Assembly: GCF_016623585.1 (NCBI RefSeq)
Contig: NZ_JAEHFY010000011.1
Span: 84,810 to 148,809, forward strand
Length of the DNA: 64,000 nucleotides
Direction of reading: 5' to 3'
Source: Pedobacter segetis
Lineage (GTDB): Bacteria > Bacteroidota > Bacteroidia > Sphingobacteriales > Sphingobacteriaceae
Shown here: one piece after another, positions 9,016-17,687 of the stretch
Position numbering within the stretch: the stretch's first letter is position 1
How the letters are laid out: every line of letters begins with the position of its first letter
Translations under genes and position numbers: made by a program
The notes under the pieces: model-generated
The model's database searches: none
The model's input: only the letters and a program-made list of their open reading frames with translations
What the model was told of the DNA's origin: nothing

Positions 9016-9597
9016 TTAGTAAATAATATTTCCTGTTGCCGTTACCAACGATGCTATTCTTACCGCATCAAAAATCCTTTCTTCTTTGGTTGCTAATTTT
9101 ATTAAAGAATCTTCGTGGGCGTTTACGCACATTTCGCAACCGTTAACCGCAGATATGGCTAAACTCATTAATTCAAAAAACTCTTTGCTGGTTACGGGTT
9201 TCATCATAATTTGCATCCTGACACGGGCCGGAATTTGGGTGTATTTTTCTTTTTGGGTAAAATGGCGAAATCTATAAAACACATTGTTTGAGGCCAATAA
9301 CGAAGCGCATGAAACCGCCTCTGCTAATTCTTCTTCCGTTGCCCCAAATTTTGCCGCATAATTTTTATAAAAGCTGATCAAAACAGGGTTTCGGTTATTT
9401 ACAGCCACAGACAATCCTAGCAAACCGCACTCTTTTTCACTAATATATTCTGACGTTAAGGTACTGTTGAAATTTAATTTTAGATCTCTAAGATATTTAA
9501 AATCTACGGCGTTTAATATTTCTAAAGCTTTATTGTTGATATTGTTTTCTCCAAAAATAGCTAATAGTTCTTGGGTGGTTTCTGATATAATGCTCAT
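9016..9597 (-). CDS. AhpD-like carboxymuconolactone decarboxylase-family protein
   Basis: 193 aa with the AhpD/CMD active-site motif GCEMCVNAHE near the C terminus (Cys154, Cys157, His161). AhpD proteins pass electrons to AhpC-type peroxiredoxins through this CxxC pair. The gene lies directly downstream of a peroxiredoxin on the same strand, which supports that role. A hairpin terminator separates the two genes, so it may be expressed by read-through or from its own weak promoter. Cytoplasmic, no signal peptide. Confidence 0.88.
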   Translation of the reverse strand: MSIISETTQELLAIFGENNINNKALEILNAVDFKYLRDLKLNFNSTLTSEYISEKECGLLGLSVAVNNRNPVLISFYKNYAAKFGATEEELAEAVSCASLLASNNVFYRFRHFTQKEKYTQIPARVRMQIMMKPVTSKEFFELMSLAISAVNGCEMCVNAHEDSLIKLATKEERIFDAVRIASLVTATGNIIY

Positions 9598-9639
9598 TGT
9601 ATTTTATTTTAGATTTTTTGTTTTTTTATGGACACAAAA

Positions 9640-9673
9640 AACCCTTATCATTAAATTTATAACAATAAGGGTT
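9640..9673 (-). terminator. Terminator between peroxiredoxin and AhpD-like genes
   Basis: On the minus strand AACCCTTAT and ATAAGGGTT form a 9-bp stem with a 16-nt loop, followed by a T run (GGGTTTTTTG). It lies 9 bp after the peroxiredoxin stop and 43 bp before the AhpD-like start. Confidence 0.7.
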
Positions 9674-9681
9674 CTTTAATT

Positions 9682-10239
9682 TTAAGCTTCTAATGCAGCA
9701 TTAAGGGTTTCTTCGCCTTTTTCCCAATTGCAAGGACACAATTCATCGGTTTGTAAACCATCCAAAACACGTAAAACCTCTTTAACGTTTCTACCCACAT
9801 TAAGATCGTTTACACAAACCCATCTAATTACACCCTGCGGGTCAATAATAAATGTTGCCCTATAAGCTACCTTTTCGCCGGCAACCAAAATACCCAGATC
9901 CTCTGCTAAAGATTTTGAAGTATCGGCAATCATCGGAAATTTTAAACCTCTTAGATCATCGTGGTTATTTCTCCAAGCTAAATGAACAAATTCAGAATCT
10001 GTTGAAGCGCCTAACAAAGTGGTATCCCTATCTCTAAACTCTCCGTAGTTATTATTAAATTCTGCAATTTCTGTAGGGCAAACAAACGTGAAATCTTTTG
10101 GCCACCAGAACATTACCGTCCAACGGTTATCATCGTTTACGAAAGATGAAGATGAGATATTATCAAATTCTTTTCCTTTTTCTAGACTTGCAACGGCTAC
10201 TTTATCAAAATCCGGAAACTTTTCTCCTATACTTATCAT
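9682..10239 (-). CDS. Peroxiredoxin, AhpC/TSA family
   Basis: Thiol peroxidase of 185 aa that reduces H2O2 and organic hydroperoxides. Peroxidatic Cys54 sits in FTFVCPTEIAEF; a C-terminal CPC (Cys168/Cys170, DELCPCNWEKGEE) provides the resolving cysteine. The conserved WWPKDFTF and GASTDSEFVHLAW segments are also present. It pairs with the downstream AhpD-like protein as in the mycobacterial AhpC/AhpD couple. OxyR is encoded in this window (38936-39865) and is a plausible regulator, but no site was identified. Confidence 0.93.
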   Translation of the reverse strand: MISIGEKFPDFDKVAVASLEKGKEFDNISSSSFVNDDNRWTVMFWWPKDFTFVCPTEIAEFNNNYGEFRDRDTTLLGASTDSEFVHLAWRNNHDDLRGLKFPMIADTSKSLAEDLGILVAGEKVAYRATFIIDPQGVIRWVCVNDLNVGRNVKEVLRVLDGLQTDELCPCNWEKGEETLNAALEA

Positions 10240-10274
10240 GTTTACTGTGTTTAAATGAATATTTTAATATGCGG

Positions 10275-10282
10275 CAAATGTA
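10275..10282 (-). promoter_or_regulatory. -7 promoter element of the peroxiredoxin gene
   Basis: Minus-strand TACATTTG, a perfect match to the Bacteroidota -7 box, 36 bp before the start codon. A TTTG lies upstream at 10310-10307 but with a 24-nt spacer, longer than the usual 19-21, so the -33 box is uncertain or replaced by activator binding. Confidence 0.45.
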
Positions 10283-10411
10283 AGATTATTAAAGTGCCTA
10301 AAAAAGCAAACAGAGGTTGTTTTAATCTATACATCAATAGATAAACACTATATAATTTTAAAAAAATATAGGCAATATTTTGATCTTAATTTTAGGCGTT
10401 TCTTAAATAGA

Positions 10412-11545
10412 TCAATCTAAAATAAAATCTAAATAATTCTCTTTATTGATGATGGTAAAAGGTGCTTCAGGATAATTTTTTGTAAAAAAAGCAGGGATTT
10501 TTTTTGTGCCGTTTCCATACTTAAACTCAAAAGCCTTAATTTCTTTTCCTGTTTTCTCGATCAAATCTATCTCTTGTTGATCGTACGTTCTCCAGAAATA
10601 ATATTCAGAATTAATTTGCTGATGATTGTTAAGCTTTATCCTTTCATAAATGCAATAGTTTTCCCAAAGCAAGCCCAAATCTTGCCTTACAGGCACTAAT
10701 CTAAAATCATTGATTATGGCATTCCTAATCCCGTTATCAAAGAAATACCATTTTGCAGATTTGATGATCTCTTTACGCAAATTTGTGCTAAAGCCCCCAA
10801 GTTTAAATAATATTTGCACTTTGCTTAAAAGATCTAAATATCTTTCTACGGTGTTTTTGCTAATGCCTAGTTTTTTGCCCAATTCATTTAATGAAACCTC
10901 AGACCCAACCTGGTAGGCCATTAGTTTTAATAGATCAAATATTTTTGTGCTGTTCTGGATATTCTCGAAATGTAAAATATCTTTTAACAGGTAAGATTTT
11001 ACCAGATTTTTTAGATACTCTTCTTTTTCTTTAGGGGTTTCTAATTGAAAAACCTCTGGATAAGAACCAAAAACCAACCTGTCGTCTAAATTCTGTTTTG
11101 TTTCTAAATTGTTTTCTAAGGCAGATAACTCTTTTTGGGATACAGGATATAAATGATAAGTATAGCTTCTGCCCGTTAATGGTTCGCCGGTTTGGTTAGA
11201 TAGGTCAAAAGCAGAGGATCCGGTTGCTATAATTGTTAAGTCTTCAAAACTATCGATCATTAACTTTAAGATCTTTCCAATTTCTGGAATCACTTGGGCC
11301 TCATCTATGATCAATAGTTTTTTGCCCGCCAACAATCTTTGGTAATTGCTTACGCTCCTGTTTTCTAAAATAGAGGCCACATCCGCATCTTCTGCATTAA
11401 GGTGCAGAAAGGGTATGGTGTAATCTTTCTCTACAGATTTGATCAAGTAGGTTTTACCAACTCTCCTAGTGCCATAAAGCAGTAATACCTTGTTTTGATT
11501 AATGCGTTTTTGAATTAAATCTTGAACCTTTCTATAGATTTTCAT
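10412..11545 (-). CDS. AAA ATPase with C-terminal DUF4143
   Basis: 377 aa ATPase of the AAA_14/DUF4143 family. Walker A is GTRRVGKTYL (about residues 25-34) and Walker B LLIIDEAQ (about 73-80), followed by a sensor stretch IATGSSAFDLS. A winged-helix-like segment with GKKLGISKNTVERYLDLL comes next, and the C-terminal DUF4143 part has a PD-(D/E)xK-like ending (QEIDLIE then KAFEFKYGNG). These proteins are widespread and mobile, and their role is not established. The gene is alone on its strand, with AT-rich direct repeats just upstream. Confidence 0.88.
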   Translation of the reverse strand: MKIYRKVQDLIQKRINQNKVLLLYGTRRVGKTYLIKSVEKDYTIPFLHLNAEDADVASILENRSVSNYQRLLAGKKLLIIDEAQVIPEIGKILKLMIDSFEDLTIIATGSSAFDLSNQTGEPLTGRSYTYHLYPVSQKELSALENNLETKQNLDDRLVFGSYPEVFQLETPKEKEEYLKNLVKSYLLKDILHFENIQNSTKIFDLLKLMAYQVGSEVSLNELGKKLGISKNTVERYLDLLSKVQILFKLGGFSTNLRKEIIKSAKWYFFDNGIRNAIINDFRLVPVRQDLGLLWENYCIYERIKLNNHQQINSEYYFWRTYDQQEIDLIEKTGKEIKAFEFKYGNGTKKIPAFFTKNYPEAPFTIINKENYLDFILD

Positions 11546-11562
11546 AATTCAAATATAATAAA

Positions 11563-11638
11563 AACGTTAATTTCGTCAATTAACTGACTAAATTAACGTT
11601 AATTGGGTCAATCAACTGACTAAATTAACGTTAATTGG
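11563..11638. repeat. Two and a half 32-bp direct repeats upstream of the DUF4143 ATPase
   Basis: Units at 11575-11606 and 11607-11638 are nearly identical (GTCAATTAACTGACTAAATT, then AACGTTAATTGGG), and a third AACGTTAATT at 11563-11572 keeps the exact 32-bp phase. Each full unit holds a perfect palindrome, AATTAACGTTAATT, and a GTCA...TGAC inverted pair. Three helical turns per unit suggests protein binding on one DNA face, probably at the ATPase promoter. Confidence 0.7.
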
Positions 11639-11653
11639 GGGCAATAAAATCAT

Positions 11654-12403
11654 TTATTTTATTTCGATAGGTTCTAATTCAGAGATGTCTTCGAGTTTAG
11701 GATTCATTTGATACTTCATATAAGCCACTTTTATGTAATTGATCAAATCATAATTGCGGGCTTTGATTGCAAAGGCGTAAGAAGGGCGATAGTTGATCAT
11801 AAAAATCAATAATCTGTCGCCTTTTAAGCCAGTAACCCTGGCCACCAAATCTTTATTGAAAATCTCATCAACAAAAGAGTTTTGATAATCGCGTTCCATA
11901 ATTTCCATCAGCTTACGGGCGTTTCTTCCTTCTTTGCTAAATGCACTCCATATAGCTTCTATGCTTAGCCCTGCCCCCGCCGGGCCAGTGCTTATCAAAT
12001 CTTTATCATTGCCCAATCTTATTGCCTTATTAAATTCTCTTTTTGTTTCTTCGTATTTGGCCTTAGCCGATAATACAGAATCTTTGAAAACCACTTCGGG
12101 CAGTGGGATAGCAAGTCTTTTAAGATAAATGATCAAGGTTGTTTGTCCGGTATATCTCAAAGTGTCGGTTCTATAACCTTGTAATTTACTGGTTAAAATA
12201 TCACCAACATTAATTTTGATAAAAAACTCTCCCTTATTATTATTGTAGATGGATTGTTGCGTATTTACGTTTGTTAGTAAAACCCTATTTAACCTAAATT
12301 TGGTATTACTATCAAACACGATCCCACCTATTTCTCCTTTAGTTTGAGCATAAGCGGAAAGAGTAAAGATTACAAAGGAAAAAAAGCAAAGGATGTTTTT
12401 CAA
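11654..12403 (-). CDS. Secreted carboxypeptidase-regulatory-like domain protein
   Basis: 249 aa with a signal peptide (FFSFVIFTLSAYAQ), a carboxypeptidase-D regulatory-like Ig fold (GEIGGIVFDSNTKFRLNRV), and a helical C-terminal half with a conserved pattern FNKDLVARVTGLKGDRLLIF then YRPSY. A paralogue with the same layout lies at 42271-42990. It is the last gene of a four-gene operon with an O-methyltransferase and two glucosaminidases, 2 bp after the previous gene. Function unknown; envelope location is likely. Confidence 0.75.
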   Translation of the reverse strand: MKNILCFFSFVIFTLSAYAQTKGEIGGIVFDSNTKFRLNRVLLTNVNTQQSIYNNNKGEFFIKINVGDILTSKLQGYRTDTLRYTGQTTLIIYLKRLAIPLPEVVFKDSVLSAKAKYEETKREFNKAIRLGNDKDLISTGPAGAGLSIEAIWSAFSKEGRNARKLMEIMERDYQNSFVDEIFNKDLVARVTGLKGDRLLIFMINYRPSYAFAIKARNYDLINYIKVAYMKYQMNPKLEDISELEPIEIK

Positions 12404-12405
12404 AT

Positions 12406-13233
12406 TTATTTTTTGATGGTTATTTCTTGGCCTATCTTAATTGTGCTATCGTTCATGTTGTTTAGGGCTTTAAGCTGCTCAACGGTTAAGCCAAAACGTT
12501 TAGAAATGTTGTAAAGTGTATCGCCCTGTTGTACCAGGTATTTATCGCCGGCGATCACTGGTGGCGCATCTGTTTTACGGTCTTTTGATTGCTCTTTAGG
12601 AATGTTTTTATTGATGTCTGATAATACACGGTCTTCCCTTTTTATTTTATCAATTTCTCCTTCGCGTTTATCGTATTGATGTAGATCATACTTTTCAATT
12701 ATACTGATCAATAAAGTTGGGTATCTCGGGTTTGTTGCATACCCAGCTTGCTTTAAGCCTTTTGCCCATCCTTCATAATCGTTTTTATCTAACTCAAATA
12801 AAAAGGCATATCGCTTTCTTTTTAAAAATTCTGAATGATCTTTAAAGCTTTCTTCGGGGTTATTGTAAACCCTAAAGCAATCGTCTTTTTTATCATCATC
12901 TTTATAATATCCTTTACCACTCCAATCTGAGGTACATTTGATACCAAAATGATTATTGGCATATTTAGCCAAATCACTATTACCAGTTCCAGATTCTAAA
13001 AGTGCTTGTGCCAAAGTGATGCTAGCCGGGATACCATATTTGTTCATCTCGGTAACGGCAATGTTTTTAAATCTATCGATATAAGATTGGGTATCATAAG
13101 AAATGTAATTACCGCCAGATATTTTGTTGGCGGTTTTTTCAACTTGTTTATTTTCTTTTTGATAAACTTTTCTTTTAGAAGCACAAGAAGCCAATAAAAT
13201 TATCAGCGAAAGCGATAACAATAGGTTTTTCAT
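12406..13233 (-). CDS. Glucosaminidase lipoprotein with LysM domain
   Basis: Predicted peptidoglycan hydrolase, 275 aa. A lipoprotein signal (LSLIILLASC) is followed by an N-acetylglucosaminidase domain (about residues 45-185) with the catalytic-glutamate region LAQALLESGTGNSDLAKY and NNHFGIKC, a charged linker, and one C-terminal LysM (YLVQQGDTLYNISKRFGLTV). It is paralogous to the upstream gene, whose stop it overlaps by 4 bp. It should act on periplasmic peptidoglycan from the outer-membrane inner face. Confidence 0.92.
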   Translation of the reverse strand: MKNLLLSLSLIILLASCASKRKVYQKENKQVEKTANKISGGNYISYDTQSYIDRFKNIAVTEMNKYGIPASITLAQALLESGTGNSDLAKYANNHFGIKCTSDWSGKGYYKDDDKKDDCFRVYNNPEESFKDHSEFLKRKRYAFLFELDKNDYEGWAKGLKQAGYATNPRYPTLLISIIEKYDLHQYDKREGEIDKIKREDRVLSDINKNIPKEQSKDRKTDAPPVIAGDKYLVQQGDTLYNISKRFGLTVEQLKALNNMNDSTIKIGQEITIKK

Positions 13234-13925
13234 TTAATTCTTAATTTTTGTCCTATTTGCAATATGGGAGATTTTAAATTATTTCTCTTCATCAAGTTTT
13301 TAACAGTAGTATGGTATTTAAGTGCAATTTTACCCAAAGTATCACCAGGTTTTACTTTGTAATAAATGTTAACCTTTACCGCTTCCACGGGTTCTACATA
13401 ATCTATGGGCCTGTTATCTAGCTCATAAAGTTTGTATTTTTTTATGATTGCTATTACCTGTGAGGCCCAAGTTCTACTTGCTGCGTAACCGCCCCTTTGA
13501 ATGCCATAAGCCCAAGAACGATAATCGTAATCTGAGTATTTGTTAAACAGGATCTTAAATTTTGATCGGCTTTGCAGAATATCGATAAAGTTTAAATAAG
13601 AATCTTCTGCAACCTCAAAGCCTTTGTATGCAGACCTAATTTGAGTGCTGTTATTATAACCTTTAATGCCAAAATGATTGTTCAAATATCTGGCTATTTT
13701 ACTTGTTCCGCTACCAGACTCGTGAATTGCAACACCCAAAATAATACTGGCCGGTAAATGGTATTTGTTCATTAGGTCAACAGAGAAGTCTTTATGTTCT
13801 TCGATATAATTTTGGGTTACGGATTGTGAAAAACATCTAGAATTGAGCGTAATAAAAAATAGGGTTAGCAAAACTATCTTTAGTAGGGTTTTTTTAAAAA
13901 AGTTATCATTTATTGAAAAGAGCAT
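13230..13925 (-). CDS. Glucosaminidase with LysM domain
   Basis: 231 aa paralogue of the next gene, with an N-terminal hydrophobic signal (VLLTLFFITLNSRCFSQ). The glucosaminidase domain carries LGVAIHESGSGTSKIARY and NNHFGIKGY, with Glu in HESGSG as the expected catalytic residue, and ends with one LysM (YYKVKPGDTLGKIALKYHTT). The tandem pair overlaps by 4 bp and lies 2 bp after an O-methyltransferase gene, so it is translated as one operon. Role: peptidoglycan remodelling. Confidence 0.9.
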   Translation of the reverse strand: MLFSINDNFFKKTLLKIVLLTLFFITLNSRCFSQSVTQNYIEEHKDFSVDLMNKYHLPASIILGVAIHESGSGTSKIARYLNNHFGIKGYNNSTQIRSAYKGFEVAEDSYLNFIDILQSRSKFKILFNKYSDYDYRSWAYGIQRGGYAASRTWASQVIAIIKKYKLYELDNRPIDYVEPVEAVKVNIYYKVKPGDTLGKIALKYHTTVKNLMKRNNLKSPILQIGQKLRIK

Positions 13926-13927
13926 TT

Positions 13928-14563
13928 TTATTTTTTACGAATGATAAAAAGCCCATCTCTCACGGGTAAGATCAATTGCTCAACCCTAGTGTCGTTTTTT
14001 ACCATTTGGTTAAATGTACTGATATTTATAGTGTCAGAATCGTTAATATTGGTTAAAACTTTCCCGCTCCATAAAACATTATCAACAATAATGATCCCGC
14101 CGGGTTTCAGTTTATCAAAAACCAAATCATAATAAGCGCCGTTGTTTTTTTTATCGGCATCTATAAATACCAGATCAAAAACATCCTCAATTTTCGGTAT
14201 CAATTCAAGGGCGTTTCCGATCCTGTAATCTATTTGTTGTTTATAATCCGATGCCGAAAAGTAGCCCCTAACCCTGTCTTCTAATTCTTCGTTTATGTCT
14301 AAGGAGATGATCTTCCCATCTTTTGGTAAGCCTTCGGCCAAACATAAGGTAGCGTAACCGGTAAAAGTCCCCACTTCTAAAATAACCTTGGGTTTCAGCA
14401 TCTTACTCAACATGCTTAAAACCCTTCCTTGAAAATGCCCAGAGAGCATCCTCGGCATTAGAACTTCTAATTGGGTTTCCCTATCGATTCTTTTTAATAG
14501 ATGGCCCTCTGGTTCGCTGGTTTTAGAAAGATAATGGTTTAACTCTTCTGAGGTTGATAACAT
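13928..14563 (-). CDS. O-methyltransferase (caffeoyl-CoA OMT-like)
   Basis: SAM-dependent methyltransferase of 211 aa. Motif I is EVGTFTGYATLCLAEGLP, followed by KIISLDINEE and the metal-binding region DLVFIDADKKNNGAYYD, then GGIIIVDNVLWSGKV. This is the cation-dependent OMT family typified by caffeoyl-CoA and catechol methyltransferases. The natural substrate in this group is unknown. It is the first gene of the operon with two glucosaminidases. A minus-strand -7-like TATCTTTG lies at 14575-14568, only 5 bp before the ATG, which would give a nearly leaderless mRNA. Confidence 0.9.
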   Translation of the reverse strand: MLSTSEELNHYLSKTSEPEGHLLKRIDRETQLEVLMPRMLSGHFQGRVLSMLSKMLKPKVILEVGTFTGYATLCLAEGLPKDGKIISLDINEELEDRVRGYFSASDYKQQIDYRIGNALELIPKIEDVFDLVFIDADKKNNGAYYDLVFDKLKPGGIIIVDNVLWSGKVLTNINDSDTINISTFNQMVKNDTRVEQLILPVRDGLFIIRKK

Positions 14564-14683
14564 TTGACAAAGATAATGATAGCAAATAAATAAATAATGG
14601 AATGCCCTTAAGCCGTAATTTATTTAAGATTTGTAAAATAAACCATCTATTAAACTCAAACAACACTAACTTATTATTTGTCT

Positions 14684-14691
14684 TATCTTTG
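14684..14691 (+). promoter_or_regulatory. Possible -7 element of the ClC gene
   Basis: TATCTTTG matches the Bacteroidota -7 consensus and lies 31 bp before the start codon at 14723. No TTTG at the expected -33 position was found, so the call is weak. Confidence 0.3.
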
Positions 14692-14722
14692 CACAAGAAA
14701 ATAATCTCTTTGCAAATTTGAA

Positions 14723-15982
14723 ATGCGAAAAACGATCATTACCATAAACTATTTAAAACTCATTATTACATCTGCGGTTGTGAGTTTATTTGCCGTTTTG
14801 CTGGCGGTATCCTTAAAAAAAGCCACAGAACATTTTGAGCATTTGATATTTGGCAAGGCCAGTCTTTATCCGCTATTGTTCATTATTTTGCCTTCCGTTG
14901 GGATAACCTTGATTTATTTTCTGAGAAAGTACTTGTTTAAGGGCAAACAAAACAAGGGCATAAAAGAGATTTATCAAACCATTGATAACAGAAAGAATAT
15001 GTTGCCAACCTTTAAGGTGCCATCACATTATTTTAACGGGTTTTTAACGGTAATTTTTGGTGGTTCTACGGGCGTAGAGGTATCTACGGTTGTTGCAACG
15101 GCCGCCATAGGTGCGGTGGCCCAAAGAAAAACCGCCATTGCGAACATTTATAAAACAGAATTGATCTGTGCAGGCGTAGCTTCTGGTATTGCGATGTTGT
15201 TTGTTAGCCCAATTGCCGGCTTTTTGTTTGCCATAGAAGTAATAGCCAGAAAAAAGTTGACTTTTTCGATCGTATTAAGTTGTGGTATCTCTGTTTTGGT
15301 AAGTTGGTTAAGCATTATTTTACTGGGCGGGGAAACCCTTTTCAAATTCTCGGTGATCAATTGGAATACAAGTGCTATTCCGTTTTTTATTATCCTCAGT
15401 GTTTTGGTTGGGGCCTTGGCAGTTTACTTTACCAAAGCGGTAATTTATATCAAAGGCACTTTTGCTAAAATAGAGAACAATTTTATAAGGGTTAACAGCG
15501 GCGCAATTTTGGTTGGTATCGGTTTGCTATTTCTTCCACAGCTTTACGGCGATAGCTATCATGCCATACCGGGATTGATGGATAAAATTAACCAGCAACC
15601 TTTTTCTTTAAGCTTGATGTTTTTGTTGTTGATTATAGCTTTGTTAAAACCTTTGGCCGCTTCTTTAACATTGGGTGCGGGTGGCGATGGGGGAGTTTTC
15701 GCACCAAGTATAGTTGCTGGCGCAGTTTTAGGAATGTTAACGGCAATGATGCTTAACCATTATTTAGGCACTCATTTGATCATTTTGAATTTTGCTTTAT
15801 TAGGGGCGGCAGGTATGCTAAGTGCGGCTATTCATGCCCCTTTAACCTCTATATTTTTGATCTGCAGCATGGTTCCTGGAGGCTACTTGTTGTTTGTCCC
15901 TGTTTTGATCTGTAGTTTTATCGCAAAATACGCTGCTCAGTTTTTATGTAGCTACACGGTTTATAGTTATAATAAGCCTTAG
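14723..15982 (+). CDS. ClC family chloride channel or Cl-/H+ antiporter
   Basis: 419 aa, about ten or more membrane segments, the length of a ClC core without CBS domains. The C-terminal anion-binding motif is seen as GGDGGVFAPS (GxFxP) within LTLGAGGDGGVFAPSIVAG. The N-terminal GREGP region is replaced by GGSTGVEVST (residues 113-122), so the gating glutamate of antiporters seems to be missing at its usual place, though a Glu lies three residues later. It is convergent with rplY, with a shared bidirectional terminator. Transport mode is uncertain. Confidence 0.88.
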   Translation: MRKTIITINYLKLIITSAVVSLFAVLLAVSLKKATEHFEHLIFGKASLYPLLFIILPSVGITLIYFLRKYLFKGKQNKGIKEIYQTIDNRKNMLPTFKVPSHYFNGFLTVIFGGSTGVEVSTVVATAAIGAVAQRKTAIANIYKTELICAGVASGIAMLFVSPIAGFLFAIEVIARKKLTFSIVLSCGISVLVSWLSIILLGGETLFKFSVINWNTSAIPFFIILSVLVGALAVYFTKAVIYIKGTFAKIENNFIRVNSGAILVGIGLLFLPQLYGDSYHAIPGLMDKINQQPFSLSLMFLLLIIALLKPLAASLTLGAGGDGGVFAPSIVAGAVLGMLTAMMLNHYLGTHLIILNFALLGAAGMLSAAIHAPLTSIFLICSMVPGGYLLFVPVLICSFIAKYAAQFLCSYTVYSYNKP

Positions 15983-16013
15983 TAAAACTATCAGAATCAA
16001 TTTGAAATTCCAT

Positions 16014-16053
16014 AAAAAATCCCCGTTGGTTAAAGCACCAACGGGGATTTTTT
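16014..16053. terminator. Bidirectional terminator between the ClC and rplY genes
   Basis: AAAAAATCCCCGTTGGT pairs with ACCAACGGGGATTTTTT around a 6-nt loop. Both strands end in T runs, so it can stop the ClC transcript and the prs-rplY transcript. Confidence 0.9.
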
Positions 16054-16066
16054 GATTAAAAAAATT

Positions 16067-16654
16067 TTACTTTTTGGTAGTGGCCGCTGCTTGCTGTTCT
16101 GCCTGTTTTAAAGCTCTAGACATAATTACAGAAACAACCGTATCTTCTGGTACGTTAGTAATCACAAAACCATCAGGTTTTAAATCACGCACTCTTACAG
16201 ATTTACCAACCGTTAAAGGTTCTAAAGAAACCTCTACATATTGTGGCATATCCTTAGGTAATGCTTTAACTTTTAATTTGCGCAATTTCTGGATTAATTT
16301 ACCACCTTCTTTAACACCAGGAGAAGTTCCGGTTAATTTTACCGGTATTTCCATGGTAACTATTTTATCGTCAAACAACTGAAGAAAATCAATATGTACT
16401 ATTTTCTCTGTTAAAGGATGAAATTGTATATCCTGCATTATTGCATTAAACTTCTTGTTTCCCACGGTTATTTCGGCAAAGTTTACCTCCGGTGTGTAAA
16501 CTAGGTCTCTCAATTCTGGGGCATCAATTGCAAAATGTATTTGTTCTTTACCACCGTATAGTACGGCTGGTACTTTACCTTCGTAACGCAGTTCCTTTGC
16601 GTCGCGTTTCCCTACGTTCTCTCTTAGAGAACCGCTAATAGCGATTGAATTCAT
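16067..16654 (-). CDS. rplY: 50S ribosomal protein L25/general stress protein Ctc
   Basis: 195 aa, the long bacterial form: an N-terminal L25 domain that binds 5S rRNA (ISGSLRENVGKRDAKELR, VPAVLYGGKEQIHFAI) followed by the C-terminal TL5/CTC beta domain (MEIPVKLTGTSPGVKEGGKL, VRDLKPDGFVITNVPEDTVV). It lies 20 bp downstream of prs on the same strand, the conserved bacterial order. The C-terminal Ala/Gln tail is variable in the family. Confidence 0.96.
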   Translation of the reverse strand: MNSIAISGSLRENVGKRDAKELRYEGKVPAVLYGGKEQIHFAIDAPELRDLVYTPEVNFAEITVGNKKFNAIMQDIQFHPLTEKIVHIDFLQLFDDKIVTMEIPVKLTGTSPGVKEGGKLIQKLRKLKVKALPKDMPQYVEVSLEPLTVGKSVRVRDLKPDGFVITNVPEDTVVSVIMSRALKQAEQQAAATTKK

Positions 16655-16674
16655 GATTTGTATTTATTTTATTG

Positions 16675-17616
16675 TTAAATTTTAAAAAGTTCACTTATTG
16701 ATGCGTGTTCATTTACGTTTGCGATTGCTTTTGAAAACAAATCTGCCGTTGATAATACTTTTATTTTATTGCTATGATGCTTTAAAGGGATAGTATCGGT
16801 AACTATTAACTCGTCTAAAGCAGAGTTCTCTATGGTTTCATAGGCTTTGCCCGATAAAACAGCATGCGTACAAACGGCTCTAACACTTTTTGCGCCATTT
16901 TCCATAATCAAACCTGCTGCTTTTGAAAGCGTCCCTGCGGTGTCTATTATGTCATCTATCAAAACAATATCTTGGCCTGTTACATCACCAATTATAGACA
17001 TTGATTCTATTTCATTGGCTCTTTTTCTCCTCTTATCACAAATTACAACCTCTGCATTAAAATATTTTGCAAACGTTCTGGCCCTGTAAGAACCACCCAT
17101 ATCTGGCGAGGCGATGGTTAAATTTTGTAATCCTAAACTTTTGATATAGGGAACAAATATTACCGATGCGTCTAAATGATCTACCGGGATGTCAAAAAAA
17201 CCTTGGATTTGCGCTGCGTGTAAATCCATTGTCATGATGCGATGGATACCCGCCGCCACCAAAAGATTAGCGACCAGCTTTGCGCCGATAGCCACCCTGG
17301 GCTTGTCTTTTCTATCTTGCCTTGCTAAACCAAAATAAGGGATAACCGCAGTAATGTAATGCGCCGAAGCTCTTTTTGCTGCATCTATCATCATCAAAAG
17401 CTCTACCAAATTATCATTGGGTTGGCAGGTAGATTGAATCAAGAAAACATCACAACCTCTTATAGACTCGTCATAATGTGGTTGAAACTCTCCATCAGAA
17501 AACCTAGAAAGAATTACCTTTCCCAAATCTTTACCATAACATTTAGCGATTTTTTCTGATAGCCCAGTTGTGCCAGATCCTGAAAAAAGTTTTACGGTAT
17601 TAAAAGTTGAAGGCAT
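16675..17616 (-). CDS. prs: Ribose-phosphate pyrophosphokinase
   Basis: Makes PRPP from ribose 5-phosphate and ATP for nucleotide, His and Trp synthesis. 313 aa, the normal class I length. Seen are the ATP/flexible-loop region FGLARQDRKDKPR, MDLHAAQIQGFFDIPVD, and the PRPP-binding loop DIVLIDDIIDTAGTL. A strong tRNA terminator lies just upstream, so prs needs a promoter within 17617-17646, or read-through. It is followed by rplY. Confidence 0.97.
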   Translation of the reverse strand: MPSTFNTVKLFSGSGTTGLSEKIAKCYGKDLGKVILSRFSDGEFQPHYDESIRGCDVFLIQSTCQPNDNLVELLMMIDAAKRASAHYITAVIPYFGLARQDRKDKPRVAIGAKLVANLLVAAGIHRIMTMDLHAAQIQGFFDIPVDHLDASVIFVPYIKSLGLQNLTIASPDMGGSYRARTFAKYFNAEVVICDKRRKRANEIESMSIIGDVTGQDIVLIDDIIDTAGTLSKAAGLIMENGAKSVRAVCTHAVLSGKAYETIENSALDELIVTDTIPLKHHSNKIKVLSTADLFSKAIANVNEHASISELFKI

Positions 17617-17646
17617 GAGCTTTTACTTTTGGAGTAGTTTAAAATG

Positions 17647-17681
17647 AAAAATTCGGAAATTTATGCAACTTCCGAATTTTT
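17647..17681 (-). terminator. Terminator downstream of tRNA-Gln
   Basis: On the minus strand AAAAATTCGGAA and TTCCGAATTTTT form a 12-bp stem with an 11-nt loop, followed by CATTTT. It lies directly 3' of the tRNA-Gln gene. Confidence 0.85.
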
Positions 17682-17687
17682 CTTAAG

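Noticed and set aside
11563..11638. CRISPR-like array
   Set aside because: Repeats are contiguous without spacers and only two and a half units; no cas genes.
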